From an uncultured Sphingomonadaceae bacterium (GTDB lineage: Bacteria > Pseudomonadota > Alphaproteobacteria > Sphingomonadales > Sphingomonadaceae): 64,000 nucleotides of DNA. A program made the translations under genes and the position numbers. Location: positions 1 to 64,000 of the forward strand of contig CANLBM010000018.1 of NCBI GenBank assembly GCA_947488845.1. The letters run 5' to 3'. The notes under the pieces are model-generated. The model did not search any database and was not told where the DNA came from. It saw only the letters and a list, made by a program, of their open reading frames with translations. Shown piece by piece: positions 44,699 to 55,274 of this stretch; positions within the stretch are counted from its first letter, which is position 1, and each line of letters starts with the position of its first letter.

Positions 44699-47416
44699 AT
44701 GAAATTGGCATTGAATCTATCTGCTTGCGCGTTTGCGCTTGCCGCCGTCGCCACGGCCCCCGTCTATGCGCAGTCGCAACCAGAGGCGGCTGACCAGGTC
44801 GATGAAACCGTCGACAGCAACGTAATCGTCGTAACAGCACAAGGCCGGGCACAGGTCTTGTCCGACGTGCCGGTCGCCATTTCGGCTATTGGTGCGGAGC
44901 AATTGCAGCAGAGCGGCACCAGCGATATCCGCGAACTTAATCAGCTCGCTCCATCCTTGCTTGTTTCCTCTACTGGCAACGAAGCAAACGGTTCTGCCCG
45001 TATTCGCGGTATTGGTACGGTTGGTGACAACCCCGGTCTGGAAAGCTCGGTCGCTGTGTTCATCGACGGCGTATATCGCTCGAGAAGCGGAAATGCACTT
45101 AGCGAACTCGGCCCGATTGACCGGATCGAGATTCTGCGTGGACCGCAAGGAACGCTCGGCGGACGCAACTCTTCCGCCGGTATGATCAGCATCACCACGG
45201 CAGCTCCCGAATTCATGTTTTCAGGACATGCCTCCGCGACTTATGGCAATTATGACCAGCTTCGCCTGGAAGCCGGCATCAATGGCCCGTTGAGCGATAC
45301 GATCGCCGCCCGCATTGATGGCGTTTATCTGAAACGTGACGGCTTTTACACCGATGTGGTCAACGGAACCGACGTCAATAATAAGGACCGCTATCTCGTT
45401 CGTGGGCAGCTGTTGTTCGAACCAAATGACGGCCTGAGCATCCGCGTTATCGGGGACTATTCCAAAAAAGACGAGTCCTGCTGCGCAGCGACATTCGTCC
45501 AGCCTGAATTTGCTCCACAAGCACGAGTGAGTCCGGGACTTGATCCCTTCGCTCTTCCGCAACCCGGAGCTGTTGCACTTACCGATCCGGCCAATCCGAT
45601 CATTCCGGTGCTTCTGGGATTGGGTCAAAACGCAAACGCGCTTACCCAGAGTACGTTCAACCGGGATATCTATGTCACGCCCGGCCGTTCCTATGCCGGT
45701 GAGACAGAAGATTTCGGCGCTTCGGTCGAGGTCAATGCTGAACTCGGCAACATGAACCTGAGGTCGATTACCGGATATCGTGAATATTCGAACTTTCAGG
45801 CTTCCGACACGGATTACACGCAGGTCGACATCCTCTATCGCGAGCCGAATGAAAATGCCGGTGCCCGGGAATTCAAGACCTTCACCCAGGAACTGCGCCT
45901 GCAGGGTTCGGCATTCGATGACAAGCTCGACTGGTTGATCGGCGGTTTCTATGCGAATGAAAAACTCGAAACGCGGGACAATATCCGCTTCGGCACGCAA
46001 TATGGTGCCTTCGCGCCGTGCCGTATCGTCAACGCCGTCAATCCGGCTCTTGCGTCACCGACAAGCGCAGGCTGCCTGAGCGCGGGCGGACGGGCTGCAC
46101 TGCAAGCCGCAAATGGCGGTGCTGGCGCATTTGGCGCTGCTACACCGTTGATTTTTGCCGGTCTGGATAATTTGGCCACGATCAACGACCGGGGAACGGT
46201 GCTCGATGTCTATAATCAGAAGAGCGAGAATTTTGCGTTTTTCACTCACAACATCTTCCACATCACGGATCAACTCGATCTGACCTTGGGCCTGCGTTAT
46301 ACGAATGAAACCAAGGATTTTAACGCTGCCTTCACCAACGACAATACGATGTGCCCTACACAGCGTGCATTGTTCACGCCGTTGCTCGGTGGGCCACTTG
46401 GTGGATTGGCTGCCGGTCTGATCGGTCTGTCCTGTCAGGGTAATTCAACCTCCGAACTGGACGGCGTTACCTTGAGCGACAGCCGTAGCGAGAATGAATT
46501 CACCGGCACTGCCATCCTGTCCTACAAGCCAACCGACGATCTGATGCTCTATGGCAGCTATTCGCGCGGCTACAAGGCAGGCGGCTTCAACCTTGACCGG
46601 TCTGCGTTGACCAGTTCAACCTTGGCCAATCCTGCGTTGACAGGTGATACCGCCAATCTCCAATTTGACCAGGAGACGGTGGATGCATTTGAAATCGGTG
46701 CCAAATACTCGACCCGGGAATTTTCGTTGAGCGTCGCGGCTTTCCGTCAGCAATTCCAGAATTTTCAGCTCAACACGTTCAACGGCTCCGTTTACCTCGT
46801 TCAGAATATCAATGGCTGCAGCGATGATCTCGGCGTTACGGATAGCGATGCTGACGGCACAACCGGAAGCTGTGCAGCCGACAATGTCAAATATGGCGTT
46901 GTTGCACAGGGCGTCGAACTGGAAGCGTCGATCAATCCGGTCAGACATGTCAATATCTCCATGGGACTGACCTATACCGATACCAGCTATGAAAATGATC
47001 TGGTTGGCCGCGATAACGGGACCGCTCTGGACCCGGCCTTGCGTCTGCTTCCAGGCGACAATCTGTCCAACGCGCCTGAAATCACGGCTACGGCCTCTCT
47101 TTCCTATACTCCACCAATCGGAAATAGCGGACTGACGGGCCTGTTCTATGTGAATGCGCGTACGACCAGTGACTACAACACCGGTTCGGACTTGCTCTAT
47201 GGCAAGGAACAGGACGGCTATACGCTGGTAAATGCGCGTATCGGTATCCGTGGTCCTGATGATCAATGGGCGATTGAAGGTTGGGCACAGAATCTGTTCA
47301 ACATCGATTATTCGCAGGTTGCGTTCAACACAGCATTTGTCGCATCGCAGCAGACCTATTCGGCCTTTCTTGCAGAACCAAGAACCTATGGTCTGACGGT
47401 TCGTACCCGCTTCTAA
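44699..47416 (+). CDS. TonB-dependent outer-membrane receptor
   Basis: A 905-residue receptor with signal peptide (cleavage near PVYAQS), a TonB-box-like stretch (NVIVVTAQGR), plug domain (to about 170) and a 22-strand barrel ending in TVRTRF. Such receptors are expanded in sphingomonads; the ligand is not visible and no transporter or sensor genes are adjacent. AGGAGAG precedes the ATG. Confidence 0.92.
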   Translation: MKLALNLSACAFALAAVATAPVYAQSQPEAADQVDETVDSNVIVVTAQGRAQVLSDVPVAISAIGAEQLQQSGTSDIRELNQLAPSLLVSSTGNEANGSARIRGIGTVGDNPGLESSVAVFIDGVYRSRSGNALSELGPIDRIEILRGPQGTLGGRNSSAGMISITTAAPEFMFSGHASATYGNYDQLRLEAGINGPLSDTIAARIDGVYLKRDGFYTDVVNGTDVNNKDRYLVRGQLLFEPNDGLSIRVIGDYSKKDESCCAATFVQPEFAPQARVSPGLDPFALPQPGAVALTDPANPIIPVLLGLGQNANALTQSTFNRDIYVTPGRSYAGETEDFGASVEVNAELGNMNLRSITGYREYSNFQASDTDYTQVDILYREPNENAGAREFKTFTQELRLQGSAFDDKLDWLIGGFYANEKLETRDNIRFGTQYGAFAPCRIVNAVNPALASPTSAGCLSAGGRAALQAANGGAGAFGAATPLIFAGLDNLATINDRGTVLDVYNQKSENFAFFTHNIFHITDQLDLTLGLRYTNETKDFNAAFTNDNTMCPTQRALFTPLLGGPLGGLAAGLIGLSCQGNSTSELDGVTLSDSRSENEFTGTAILSYKPTDDLMLYGSYSRGYKAGGFNLDRSALTSSTLANPALTGDTANLQFDQETVDAFEIGAKYSTREFSLSVAAFRQQFQNFQLNTFNGSVYLVQNINGCSDDLGVTDSDADGTTGSCAADNVKYGVVAQGVELEASINPVRHVNISMGLTYTDTSYENDLVGRDNGTALDPALRLLPGDNLSNAPEITATASLSYTPPIGNSGLTGLFYVNARTTSDYNTGSDLLYGKEQDGYTLVNARIGIRGPDDQWAIEGWAQNLFNIDYSQVAFNTAFVASQQTYSAFLAEPRTYGLTVRTRF

Positions 47417-47438
47417 ACCAAGCGGCAGACATTGATTG

Positions 47439-47483
47439 AAATGAAGCGTGCGGCTCAGCAACTGAACCGCACGCTTCATTATT
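47439..47483 (+). terminator. Terminator-like hairpin after the receptor gene
   Basis: AATGAAGCGTGCGG pairs with CCGCACGCTTCATT (14 bases) around TCAG-CAA-CTGA; followed by ATTTG, a weak U-tract. Confidence 0.75.
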
Positions 47484-47628
47484 TGTATCGCCTATCGCCC
47501 GCTGCCGCACAATATGCGCTGTCATGGCGGGGTGCAGATGCTTTTGAATCCGGCCGTATATTCTGGCCGACGGTAAACATAGTCCGCCGATGGTTGACGA
47601 ATCCCGGCAAAATCCCTAAATTTGGCTC

Positions 47629-48201
47629 ATGGCTATTTTACCGATCCTTGAAGTTCCCGATCCGCGTCTGAAAACTGTTTCAGAACCGGTTACCGAGTTT
47701 GACGACGCGCTCAAAACGCTGATCGCTGACATGTTTGAAACCATGTATGATGCGCCGGGCATTGGTCTGGCCGCTATCCAGGTTGGCGTGCCCAAGCGGA
47801 TATTGGTCATCGATCTTCAGGAACCGGTCGAGCATGACCATGACCACGAGCATGGCGAGCTTTGCAACCATCAGCATGAAGTGATCCGCGACCCCAAGGT
47901 CTTCATCAATCCCGAAATTCTCGATCCGTCCGAAGATGTGAACATCTATAGCGAGGGATGCCTTTCGGTGCCTGACCAATATGCGGATGTCGAGCGACCC
48001 GCCGCCATCACCGCGCGCTGGCAGGACGAATCCGGCAAGCAACATGAAGAGCAGATAGAAGGCCTGCTGGCGACCTGCCTGCAGCACGAGATGGACCATC
48101 TCGAAGGGATATTGTTCATCGACCATCTGTCGCGGTTGAAGCGGCAAATGGTGCTGAAGAAGCTGGCGAAATTGCGCAAGGAACACGGGATCGCGGCCTA
48201 A
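47629..48201 (+). CDS. def: Peptide deformylase with His-rich insertion
   Basis: A 190-residue metalloenzyme removing N-terminal formyl groups. The three motifs are GIGLAAIQVG, EGCLSVP and QHEMDH (metal ligands Cys and two His). Between the first two an insertion of about 17 residues, HDHDHEHGELCNHQHE, is dense in histidine, unusual for this family and possibly metal-binding. Confidence 0.94.
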   Translation: MAILPILEVPDPRLKTVSEPVTEFDDALKTLIADMFETMYDAPGIGLAAIQVGVPKRILVIDLQEPVEHDHDHEHGELCNHQHEVIRDPKVFINPEILDPSEDVNIYSEGCLSVPDQYADVERPAAITARWQDESGKQHEEQIEGLLATCLQHEMDHLEGILFIDHLSRLKRQMVLKKLAKLRKEHGIAA

Positions 48202-48293
48202 CCGTCGCCAGTGAACTCCGGCATTAGCTCTATTGCCTATTGCGGGAAACGCTTCTAAGTTCTCTTTTCGTTCTTATCGGAAAGTGAGTTAAT

Positions 48294-49673
48294 TTGGACC
48301 CCATCATTGTAATCATCGCCATTGTCATCGCTCTTCTGGGCGGTCTGGCGCTGGGTTGGTTTATCGGCGGCAAGCCTGCGAAGGATGCAGCGCAAGCGAC
48401 CAAAGACGCGGTACAGGCGGCCAAAGATGCCGCTCAGGCGACCGATGCACTGCGGATCACGCTCGATGGCGTGCGTGACGAACGCGACGCGGCGAGAACC
48501 GAACTGGCTGCGCTGCAGGCTGATGCCCGAAATCACGAAAAACAGATGCAGCAATTGATCGATGCGAAAGAGGCGCTGTCGGCGCAATTTTCCGAGATCG
48601 GTGCCAAGATGCTGGAAACGGCCCAGCGGCAGTTTCTCGAACGGGCCGACCAGCGCTTTGATCAGGCCAATGAAAAAGGCGGCGAGAAGATCGCCAAATT
48701 GCTGCAGCCGGTGCACGAACGTCTGGCGACCTACGAAGCCTCGATTACGAAAATCGAAAAAGAGCGCACCGAATCCTACGCCGGGATCAGCGCCACGATC
48801 GAACAGGTGCGGCAGGGGCAGGACAGGGTGCAGCAGGAAGCAGCGCGGCTTGTCAATTCTCTGCGCAACGCGCCGAAATCGCGCGGCCGCTGGGGTGAAC
48901 AGCAGCTCAAGAATGTGCTCGAAAGTTGCGGTTTGTCCGAACATACCGATTTTGTCACCGAGCAGAGCATCGACACCGACGAGGGCCGTTTGCGGCCCGA
49001 TGCGGTGATCAATGTACCGGGCGGGCGCAAGCTGGTGATCGATGCCAAGGTCTCGCTCAACGATTATCAGGATGCGTTCGAGGCAGATGACGAAGCCGCG
49101 CGCAGCTTTGCCATGGCGCGCCACTGCAACAGCATGAAGGCGCATATCGACGGGCTTTCGAAAAAGGCTTATTGGGACCAGTTCGAAGACGCGCCTGATT
49201 ATGTCATCATGTTCGTGCCGGGAGAGCATTTTCTCGCCGCCGCGCTGGAACATGAGCCGACTTTATGGGACCATGCTTTCGAGAAGAAAGTGCTGCTGGC
49301 AACACCGACCAATCTGGTTGCGATTGCGCGGACGGTTGCCGGTGTCTGGCGTCAGGAAAAAATGGCAGCGGAAGCCAAGCAGATCGGCCAATTGGGCAAG
49401 GAAATGTATGACCGGCTTGCGGTCGCCGGAGAGCATCTCAAACGCATGGGGTCGGGCCTCGGAAGCGCGGTCGGCAATTATAACAAATTTGTCGGCAGCT
49501 TCGAGCGCAACGTCATGGCGACCGGTCGCAAATTCGCCGAGCTGCAGATCGAGACCGGCAAGAAGGATCTCGAACCCGTGCCCGAGATCGAAGCGCTACC
49601 GCGCTACAGCGAAGCGATGACCGAAAAGCTGATCGAGGATGATCGCGACATCAGCGATCAGGCGGCGGAATAG
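48294..49673 (+). CDS. rmuC: DNA recombination protein RmuC
   Basis: A 459-residue protein with an N-terminal membrane helix (IIVIIAIVIALLGGLALGWF), coiled coil, and the RmuC nuclease-like domain (RGRWGEQQLKNVLE; VIDAKVSLNDY). It limits inverted-repeat rearrangements. TTG at 48294 was taken as start because the membrane helix begins there and no ATG is nearer. Confidence 0.9.
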   Translation: MDPIIVIIAIVIALLGGLALGWFIGGKPAKDAAQATKDAVQAAKDAAQATDALRITLDGVRDERDAARTELAALQADARNHEKQMQQLIDAKEALSAQFSEIGAKMLETAQRQFLERADQRFDQANEKGGEKIAKLLQPVHERLATYEASITKIEKERTESYAGISATIEQVRQGQDRVQQEAARLVNSLRNAPKSRGRWGEQQLKNVLESCGLSEHTDFVTEQSIDTDEGRLRPDAVINVPGGRKLVIDAKVSLNDYQDAFEADDEAARSFAMARHCNSMKAHIDGLSKKAYWDQFEDAPDYVIMFVPGEHFLAAALEHEPTLWDHAFEKKVLLATPTNLVAIARTVAGVWRQEKMAAEAKQIGQLGKEMYDRLAVAGEHLKRMGSGLGSAVGNYNKFVGSFERNVMATGRKFAELQIETGKKDLEPVPEIEALPRYSEAMTEKLIEDDRDISDQAAE

Positions 49674-49676
49674 ACC

Positions 49677-50084
49677 TTAGGGCGGTCCATCCGCTGCTTC
49701 GGTAATGGCGCCGCCACAACCGTTCAATGTGCCATTTTCGCTGGCTTCTATCTTCACCGTGTCGGCATAGCTGCGGTCGCTCATGCCATCGCTGCATGTT
49801 TCGCCGCTGGTGATATAGATATTGATATTGTGACTGTCGGAAAAGCCTTTGACTTCCCATCCGCTGTCGGTCTTTTTCATGCGTTGGACCGGAAGCGTGA
49901 AGTCATTGCCGCTCTGGGTGGTCAAGGCGATATCGTCGCCCTTGATGTCGACCCGCCAGCCCGGTTCGGTACCGATGGCACTATAGTCACCCAGTTTTTC
50001 CTCGGCGACCGGTGCTGCGGCAGGTTCGTCACAGGCCGAAAGCGTCAATGCGGCGAGCGATGAAAGCAATATAATGTTTTTCAT
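49677..50084 (-). CDS. Putative lipoprotein (COG3650-like)
   Basis: A 135-residue precursor with lipoprotein signal (AALTLSACDE, Cys near 18) and a domain starting IGTEPGWRVDIKGDD that is common in small periplasmic proteins of unknown role. GGAGGGG precedes the ATG at 50084. Ends four bases from rmuC, convergently. Confidence 0.8.
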   Translation of the reverse strand: MKNIILLSSLAALTLSACDEPAAAPVAEEKLGDYSAIGTEPGWRVDIKGDDIALTTQSGNDFTLPVQRMKKTDSGWEVKGFSDSHNINIYITSGETCSDGMSDRSYADTVKIEASENGTLNGCGGAITEAADGPP

Positions 50085-50134
50085 ATTTTTCCCCTCCGCC
50101 TTGAAATGTAACATAGCGATGAGGGGAAGGCTAT

Positions 50135-50938
50135 CTATCTCTTTCGACCCTGATTCAGCACTTCATAGGCCATCACCGAGGCCGCGACAGCGGCGTTGAG
50201 GCTATCGGCCTTGCCCATCATCGGCATCTTGACGAGCGTGTCGCAAGCCGCTTCATAGTCCTCCGGCAATCCCTGCGCTTCGTTGCCGATCAGCAGGAAG
50301 GTCGGTTGCTTGTACAGTATCGACTGATAATCATTCTCGGTATTGAGACTGGTTCCGACCAGTTCGCCCGGACCAGTGCGCAGCCAGGACAGAAATTCCG
50401 GCCAGCGGGCCTGCGCGATCTGCTGGGTAAAAATTGCCCCCATGCTGGCGCGTACCGCCTCGACCGAGAAGGGATCAACGCAGTCGTCGATCAGGATCAA
50501 TCCGCCCGCACCAACCGCATCACCGGTCCGCAATATCGTGCCGAGATTGCCAGGATCCCGCAGCGCTTGTGCCACCAGCCAGATATTTGCCGTTGTTCGG
50601 TCCAACTCGTCCAGCGCGACCGGATGATCGGGGTAAATGCCGATAATCGACTGGGGATTGGACTTTCCGGAGAGCTTGGCAATGATTGCTTCGCTGGTTT
50701 CAATGACGTCGCCACCGGCGGCCACGGTTGCTTCCTCGATTTTTTGGGCGAGGGGATGAAGTTCGGTGTCTTCGACAACCACCAGTATTTTCGGGGTTCT
50801 GCCGCTGTCCAGCGCCTCCGCCAGGATCCGGAGCCCTTCTGCAAGAAACAGTCCTTCACGTTTCCGGTGTTTCTTCTCGCGCAGGCTTCTGAGCCGCTTG
50901 ATCGTCGGGTTGGAAAAGCCGGTAATCTGGTGGCGCAT
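50135..50938 (-). CDS. TrmH-family RNA methyltransferase (SpoU)
   Basis: A 267-residue 2'-O-methyltransferase with the SPOUT motifs NPGNLGTILRTGDAVG-like region (DPGNLGTILRT), LIGNEAQGLPE and SLNAAVAASVMAYE. Substrate is tRNA or 23S rRNA, not decidable here. It lies just downstream of the HPr gene, same strand. Confidence 0.9.
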   Translation of the reverse strand: MRHQITGFSNPTIKRLRSLREKKHRKREGLFLAEGLRILAEALDSGRTPKILVVVEDTELHPLAQKIEEATVAAGGDVIETSEAIIAKLSGKSNPQSIIGIYPDHPVALDELDRTTANIWLVAQALRDPGNLGTILRTGDAVGAGGLILIDDCVDPFSVEAVRASMGAIFTQQIAQARWPEFLSWLRTGPGELVGTSLNTENDYQSILYKQPTFLLIGNEAQGLPEDYEAACDTLVKMPMMGKADSLNAAVAASVMAYEVLNQGRKR

Positions 50939-50942
50939 GACT

Positions 50943-51221
50943 TCAGTCTTCACCAAAGCCGTCGACGACCAGACCGGTCAGTTTTTCGAGCGCGCTTTCA
51001 GCCTGTGCACCGGAAACGATGATTTCGATGCTGTCGCCCTTGGCCGCACCGAGCATCATCAGGCCCATGATCGACATGCCGGTGACTTCGGTACCGTCCT
51101 TCGCCACTCTTACGTCCAGGTCGTCAGGCAATTTGCTGACATAGGTTACAAATTTCGCGCTCGCTCTTGCGTGCAGCCCCCGGCTATTTGTGATCTCGAC
51201 GATTTTGCGAAATTCGCTCAC
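50943..51221 (-). CDS. ptsH: HPr-family phosphocarrier protein
   Basis: A 92-residue carrier with the phospho-histidine in RGLHARAS (His near 17) and the serine region GMSIMGLMML that HprK targets. It passes phosphate to EIIA proteins. It overlaps the EIIA gene stop by four bases. In this setting it belongs to a regulatory (nitrogen-type) PTS rather than a sugar-uptake one. Confidence 0.93.
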   Translation of the reverse strand: MSEFRKIVEITNSRGLHARASAKFVTYVSKLPDDLDVRVAKDGTEVTGMSIMGLMMLGAAKGDSIEIIVSGAQAESALEKLTGLVVDGFGED

Positions 51222-51622
51222 GCATCGCTTCCCAATATTTCCGAAGCAACACTGATATATTTCTGGCCGGCTTCCTTGGCTGCGGCGATTGCGGCAGTGA
51301 TTTTCATCGACTTGCGCGCGCCGTCGAGGCGGATGAGCATCGGCAGATTGACACCGGCGATGACTTCGACCTTGCCTTTTTCCATCAGGGAAATAGCAAG
51401 ATTCGACGGCGTGCCACCGAACAGGTCCGTCAAAATGATGACACCGTCGCCGGAATCCACCTTCTTGATGCAGTCCGCAATTTCCTGACGACGTTCTTCC
51501 ATATCATCACGCGCACCAATGCCGATCGCTGCGATCGCCTTTTGCGCGCCGACGACATGTTCCATCGCGATGACAAATTCCGTTGCCAGATGCCCGTGTG
51601 TTACGAGAACCAACCCAATCAT
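51218..51622 (-). CDS. PTS system EIIA component (mannose/fructose type)
   Basis: A 134-residue EIIA-Man domain starting MIGLVLVTHGHLATE, with active His-10, and FGGTPSNLA later. No sugar permease (EIIB/C) is present here, so its role is regulatory. Start follows rapZ by five bases. Confidence 0.92.
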   Translation of the reverse strand: MIGLVLVTHGHLATEFVIAMEHVVGAQKAIAAIGIGARDDMEERRQEIADCIKKVDSGDGVIILTDLFGGTPSNLAISLMEKGKVEVIAGVNLPMLIRLDGARKSMKITAAIAAAKEAGQKYISVASEILGSDA

Positions 51623-51627
51623 GTTGA

Positions 51628-52563
51628 TTAAATTTCCTTGTTCCCGTTCAAATTCTGCATGGATTCGAGCGCTTCCATTGGTCGTGACGCCAGGTTGCGA
51701 TGAAGGACATTGGGCGAAAAGCCGGCCGCACGCAAGTCTTTGCTCAGCCGCTCTGCAACATGTACCGATCTGTGACGTCCGCCGGTGCAGCCAATACCTA
51801 TGTTGACGTAGGCTTTTCCAGCGTCCTGGTAGCGCGGCAGAAGAAATTCAAGCATGCCGAATATTCTCTCGATCGCCTCGGGATAGGCCGGATCGTTGCT
51901 TATATAGTCCGCCACTTCCGGATCGAGACCGGTCAATCTCTTCAGTTCCGGGTCCCAGAACGGGTTCGCCAGAAAGCGGACGTCGAACAACAGGTCGATA
52001 TTGTTCGGGAGACCACGGGAAAAACCAAAGCTGGTGAGCGTAATCGTGGTCGCGGTATCCTTGTTGAGCAGGAAACGCTGACGGATTTCGCGCTGCAGGT
52101 CGTTGGCTGTCAAATCACTGGTGTCGATCAGATGGTCGGCCCAGCGACGAAAAGGCGCGAGCAAGGTCCGTTCAAGCGCAATGCCTTCTTTTGCCGGTCG
52201 ATCCAGCGCCAATGGATGCCGGCGCCGGGTTTCTCCGTAGCGCCGCTCCAGTTCCCCGCCGGCGCAATCGAGGAACAACGTCGAGATCAGATAGCCGGGC
52301 TTTTTTTGAAGACGTTTCACGCTTTCGATCAACTTATCCGGCTCGAACCCCCTTGTCCGGCTGTCGAAGCCGAGCGCCAATGGCGGGTCGCTGTCACCCC
52401 GGGAGCTGGACGGCGGTGTCTCCAGCAAGCCTTCGACCAGTCGAAAGGGGAAATTGTCTACGGTTTCCCAACCAATGTCTTCCATTGTCTTTAACGCTGT
52501 GGACTTCCCCGCTCCCGAAAGACCGGTGACCAACAGGACGCGTTTGACACCTTCACCAGTCAT
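51628..52563 (-). CDS. rapZ: RNase adapter protein RapZ
   Basis: A 311-residue nucleotide-binding protein with Walker A GLSGAGKST, the central region and C-terminal GCTGGRHRSV motif of the family. RapZ-type proteins regulate amino-sugar synthesis and sense UDP-GlcNAc precursors in enterobacteria; roles in alphaproteobacteria are less clear. Overlaps hprK by four bases. Confidence 0.93.
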   Translation of the reverse strand: MTGEGVKRVLLVTGLSGAGKSTALKTMEDIGWETVDNFPFRLVEGLLETPPSSSRGDSDPPLALGFDSRTRGFEPDKLIESVKRLQKKPGYLISTLFLDCAGGELERRYGETRRRHPLALDRPAKEGIALERTLLAPFRRWADHLIDTSDLTANDLQREIRQRFLLNKDTATTITLTSFGFSRGLPNNIDLLFDVRFLANPFWDPELKRLTGLDPEVADYISNDPAYPEAIERIFGMLEFLLPRYQDAGKAYVNIGIGCTGGRHRSVHVAERLSKDLRAAGFSPNVLHRNLASRPMEALESMQNLNGNKEI

Positions 52564-53015
52564 ATGCCTGCTGCACCCCGCAATATCCGCTGCAAAGCCA
52601 ATTCTACCTTGATTGTCGCACTATTTTCCATGGCGTTCAGTGTACAGAACGGCATAGTTATTCCCAGCAAAATCATGGTCTGTTTGTCCATCGGGAAACG
52701 GTCCGGGCTATCGCTCAATTTTGTGATCAATTTCAGGGGAATTCCGGACAGATGCCCTTGTTCGAATATCCCCAGCGAACGGACCTCCAGCTTACCGGCA
52801 AGATTGGCTGGCGGGCTCAGGTACAGCTTTCCGTTTGTGCGGCTGATGTCCACATAATCGTCGCTGATCAAGGTCGCGCCACGATCAATAAGCCGCAATG
52901 CCAGATCGGACTTGCCCGATCCCGATGTACCGCAAATCATCAATCCCGCGCCGGCAATGGCGACAGCTGTGGCGTGCATGTTCAAGCGATCGCCATCTTG
53001 GCTATGGCTTGTCAT
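52560..53015 (-). CDS. hprK: Short HPr kinase/phosphorylase (C-terminal domain only)
   Basis: At 151 residues this is about half of the length of Firmicute HprK and contains only the catalytic P-loop domain (GTSGSGKSDLALRLI) and acidic SDDYVDI. The shortened form is usual in alphaproteobacteria. It should phosphorylate HPr on serine. ATG at 53015 overlaps the chvG stop by one base. Confidence 0.9.
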   Translation of the reverse strand: MTSHSQDGDRLNMHATAVAIAGAGLMICGTSGSGKSDLALRLIDRGATLISDDYVDISRTNGKLYLSPPANLAGKLEVRSLGIFEQGHLSGIPLKLITKLSDSPDRFPMDKQTMILLGITMPFCTLNAMENSATIKVELALQRILRGAAGI

Positions 53016-54598
53016 TACGGAGCCTTGGGCAGGCGGATCTCGAAACAGGCACCCGATTCTCCGCCCGCCCGGTCCAGAATATGGATCTTGCCCTGATGGC
53101 CTTCGATAATCGTTTTTGCGATCGCCAGGCCCAGTCCGCTATGCTTGCCAAACGCTTCTCCATCGGGCCGGTCGGAGTGGAAGCGCTGGAAAACCTCTTC
53201 CCTTTGATCCGGTTGCACGCCCGGACCCTGATCGGCGACATGAATGACAATTTCATCGCCATCGGGTGTCGCCAATATTTCCACCAGCCCGCCTTCGGGA
53301 GAAAAGGACACGGCGTTGTCGAGCAGATTGCTGAACACACGTTCGAGGCGGCCGCCGTCGCCCATCACTTTCGCTACATCCTTGGCCGGTCGCGCGAAGG
53401 CAATATGAACGCCCAGATTGGAGGTCCGTTGTTCGCGGGCGGCCAGCAGTTGTTCCAGCATCTTGCCGATATCAATCGGTTCGAACTTGGCTCTCGCCAG
53501 TTCGGCATCGACCCGGGACGCGTCGGAGATATCGTTGATCAGCCGGTCGATGCGCCGGACATCGTCATTGGCGACATCAAGAAGTTGCTTCTGCAGATCG
53601 GGATCATCGACCCGTTCCAGCCCCTCGAGCGCCGAACGCAGCGAGGCGAGGGGGTTCTTGATTTCATGGCTGACGTCCGCTGCAAAAGCTTCAGTGGCAT
53701 CGATCCGATGCCGCAAGGCAGCGCTCATGTCGGACAGCGCGCGGCTCAATTGGCCGATTTCGTCCCGACGGCCCGGCATCCGGGGAATCGCGATTTCGTC
53801 CGACCGCCCCATCCTTACCCGTACTGCCGCACGGGCCAGCTTTCTGATCGGCCTGACGATGGTCCGTGCCAGGAAAAGAGAGAGCAGAATCGAGACCGTT
53901 GCGGCGACCAATATGACCAGCAGCACGCTGGATCGTTCCGCTCTCACAATCCGCGTGATGTCCCGCGCATTGGCGGTCAGCAATATGGAGCCGGCGCCGT
54001 CTTGCAAGGGTTTTCCGGCTGCAATCACCGGAGTGCGGTCCGGCGCCAAACTGACCGAACTGACTGCATGCCCGGTGTCCTGTGCAGTCCGAAGCTCGGG
54101 CCATTCGCTCGCGGCATCACGGGACGGTTCGGCAAAATTCGGAATTTCCGCGCTTAAAACAAAACTTTCAATGATCCGGTCCAATGTCCGGGCCACATCT
54201 TTCCGGAGCGGTTCGGTATCCGGATCTACAAATTCGTAGGTCGGCTTTGCCAGCGCAAAGCTGTCGACCGTTTTCGTGCCGTCAGGGGCATAGATCCTGA
54301 GCCGTGCATTCAAATGATCCGAAAATTGACGGATGAGCGCGTCCCGATTTTCTTGCTCGCCAGACGAGAGGGCGTCGGCAATGATGGTCAGCTGCATCCG
54401 GGCTTGGGTGAGACGCTCTTCGGTCAGCCTGTCCCGGTAATTGTTCAGATAGAACAGGCCGCCAGCCAGAAGCGCAATCGCCAGGACATTGACGACCAAT
54501 ATGCGGGTTGTGAGTGAAAGCCGGGTCGACCAACGAAGGGACAGCCCGCTTTCACTATCTGTTCCGCGATCATTCTGTGTAGCGATATCCGGCTCCAT
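53015..54598 (-). CDS. chvG: Sensor histidine kinase ChvG
   Basis: A 527-residue inner-membrane kinase with two helices (about 35-55 and 215-235) bracketing a periplasmic sensor region, then a HAMP domain, [16 protein letters not shown] (phospho-His) and an ATPase domain with GPGVQPDQ and GLGLAIAK. With ChvI it senses acid or envelope stress in related bacteria. It overlaps the upstream chvI end by 29 bases. Confidence 0.93.
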   Translation of the reverse strand: MEPDIATQNDRGTDSESGLSLRWSTRLSLTTRILVVNVLAIALLAGGLFYLNNYRDRLTEERLTQARMQLTIIADALSSGEQENRDALIRQFSDHLNARLRIYAPDGTKTVDSFALAKPTYEFVDPDTEPLRKDVARTLDRIIESFVLSAEIPNFAEPSRDAASEWPELRTAQDTGHAVSSVSLAPDRTPVIAAGKPLQDGAGSILLTANARDITRIVRAERSSVLLVILVAATVSILLSLFLARTIVRPIRKLARAAVRVRMGRSDEIAIPRMPGRRDEIGQLSRALSDMSAALRHRIDATEAFAADVSHEIKNPLASLRSALEGLERVDDPDLQKQLLDVANDDVRRIDRLINDISDASRVDAELARAKFEPIDIGKMLEQLLAAREQRTSNLGVHIAFARPAKDVAKVMGDGGRLERVFSNLLDNAVSFSPEGGLVEILATPDGDEIVIHVADQGPGVQPDQREEVFQRFHSDRPDGEAFGKHSGLGLAIAKTIIEGHQGKIHILDRAGGESGACFEIRLPKAP

Positions 54599-55274
54599 AT
54601 AACGTGTCTATTGCGTCAAATTCCGAATCGACTTCGCGAAATTTTCTCCGCAATCGTTTGATATGGCTGTCGATCGTTCGGTCGTCGACATAGACGTCAT
54701 CCTGATAGGCGGAATCCATCAACTGGTTACGGCTCTTCACGACACCAGGTCGATGTGCCAATGTTTCGAGAATCATGAATTCGGTGACGGTCAGCGTGAC
54801 ATTTATTCCCTTCCACCGCACCAGATGGCGAGCCGGGTCCATTTCCAGATTGCCGCGGACAAGCGGCTCGGCTGATTCGTCATCCTGACCTTCGTCCAAT
54901 GATTTGATAAATTCTGTCCGGCGCAAGATGGATTTTACCCGCGCGATAAGCAGGCGCTGCGAAAACGGCTTTTTGATATAATCGTCCGCACCCATTGCAA
55001 GGCCGAGTGCCTCGTCCAGCTCTTCATCTTTCGAGGTCAGGAAGATGACCGGCAAGTTCGACTTTTCACGCACTCTCCGGAGCAATTCCAGTCCGTCCAT
55101 CTTTGGCATTTTAATATCGAAGACGGCAAGGTCCGGGGGGTTCTCGAGAATTGCATGAAGAGCGGCTTCGCTGTCAGAATAAACGCGCGTGATAAAACCT
55201 TCTGCCTGCATCGCAATCGATACCGAGGTCAATATATTGCGGTCGTCGTCGACAAGAGCAATATTGGCTGCCAT
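54570..55274 (-). CDS. chvI: Response regulator ChvI (OmpR family)
   Basis: A 234-residue regulator: receiver domain with acidic pocket (ALVDDDRN), phospho-Asp in [11 protein letters not shown] and Lys in DDYIKKPF, followed by a winged helix ending [12 protein letters not shown] at 55274 with AAAGGAA upstream. It is divergent from pckA, which ChvI-type systems are known to neighbour. Confidence 0.95.
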   Translation of the reverse strand: MAANIALVDDDRNILTSVSIAMQAEGFITRVYSDSEAALHAILENPPDLAVFDIKMPKMDGLELLRRVREKSNLPVIFLTSKDEELDEALGLAMGADDYIKKPFSQRLLIARVKSILRRTEFIKSLDEGQDDESAEPLVRGNLEMDPARHLVRWKGINVTLTVTEFMILETLAHRPGVVKSRNQLMDSAYQDDVYVDDRTIDSHIKRLRRKFREVDSEFDAIDTLYGAGYRYTE

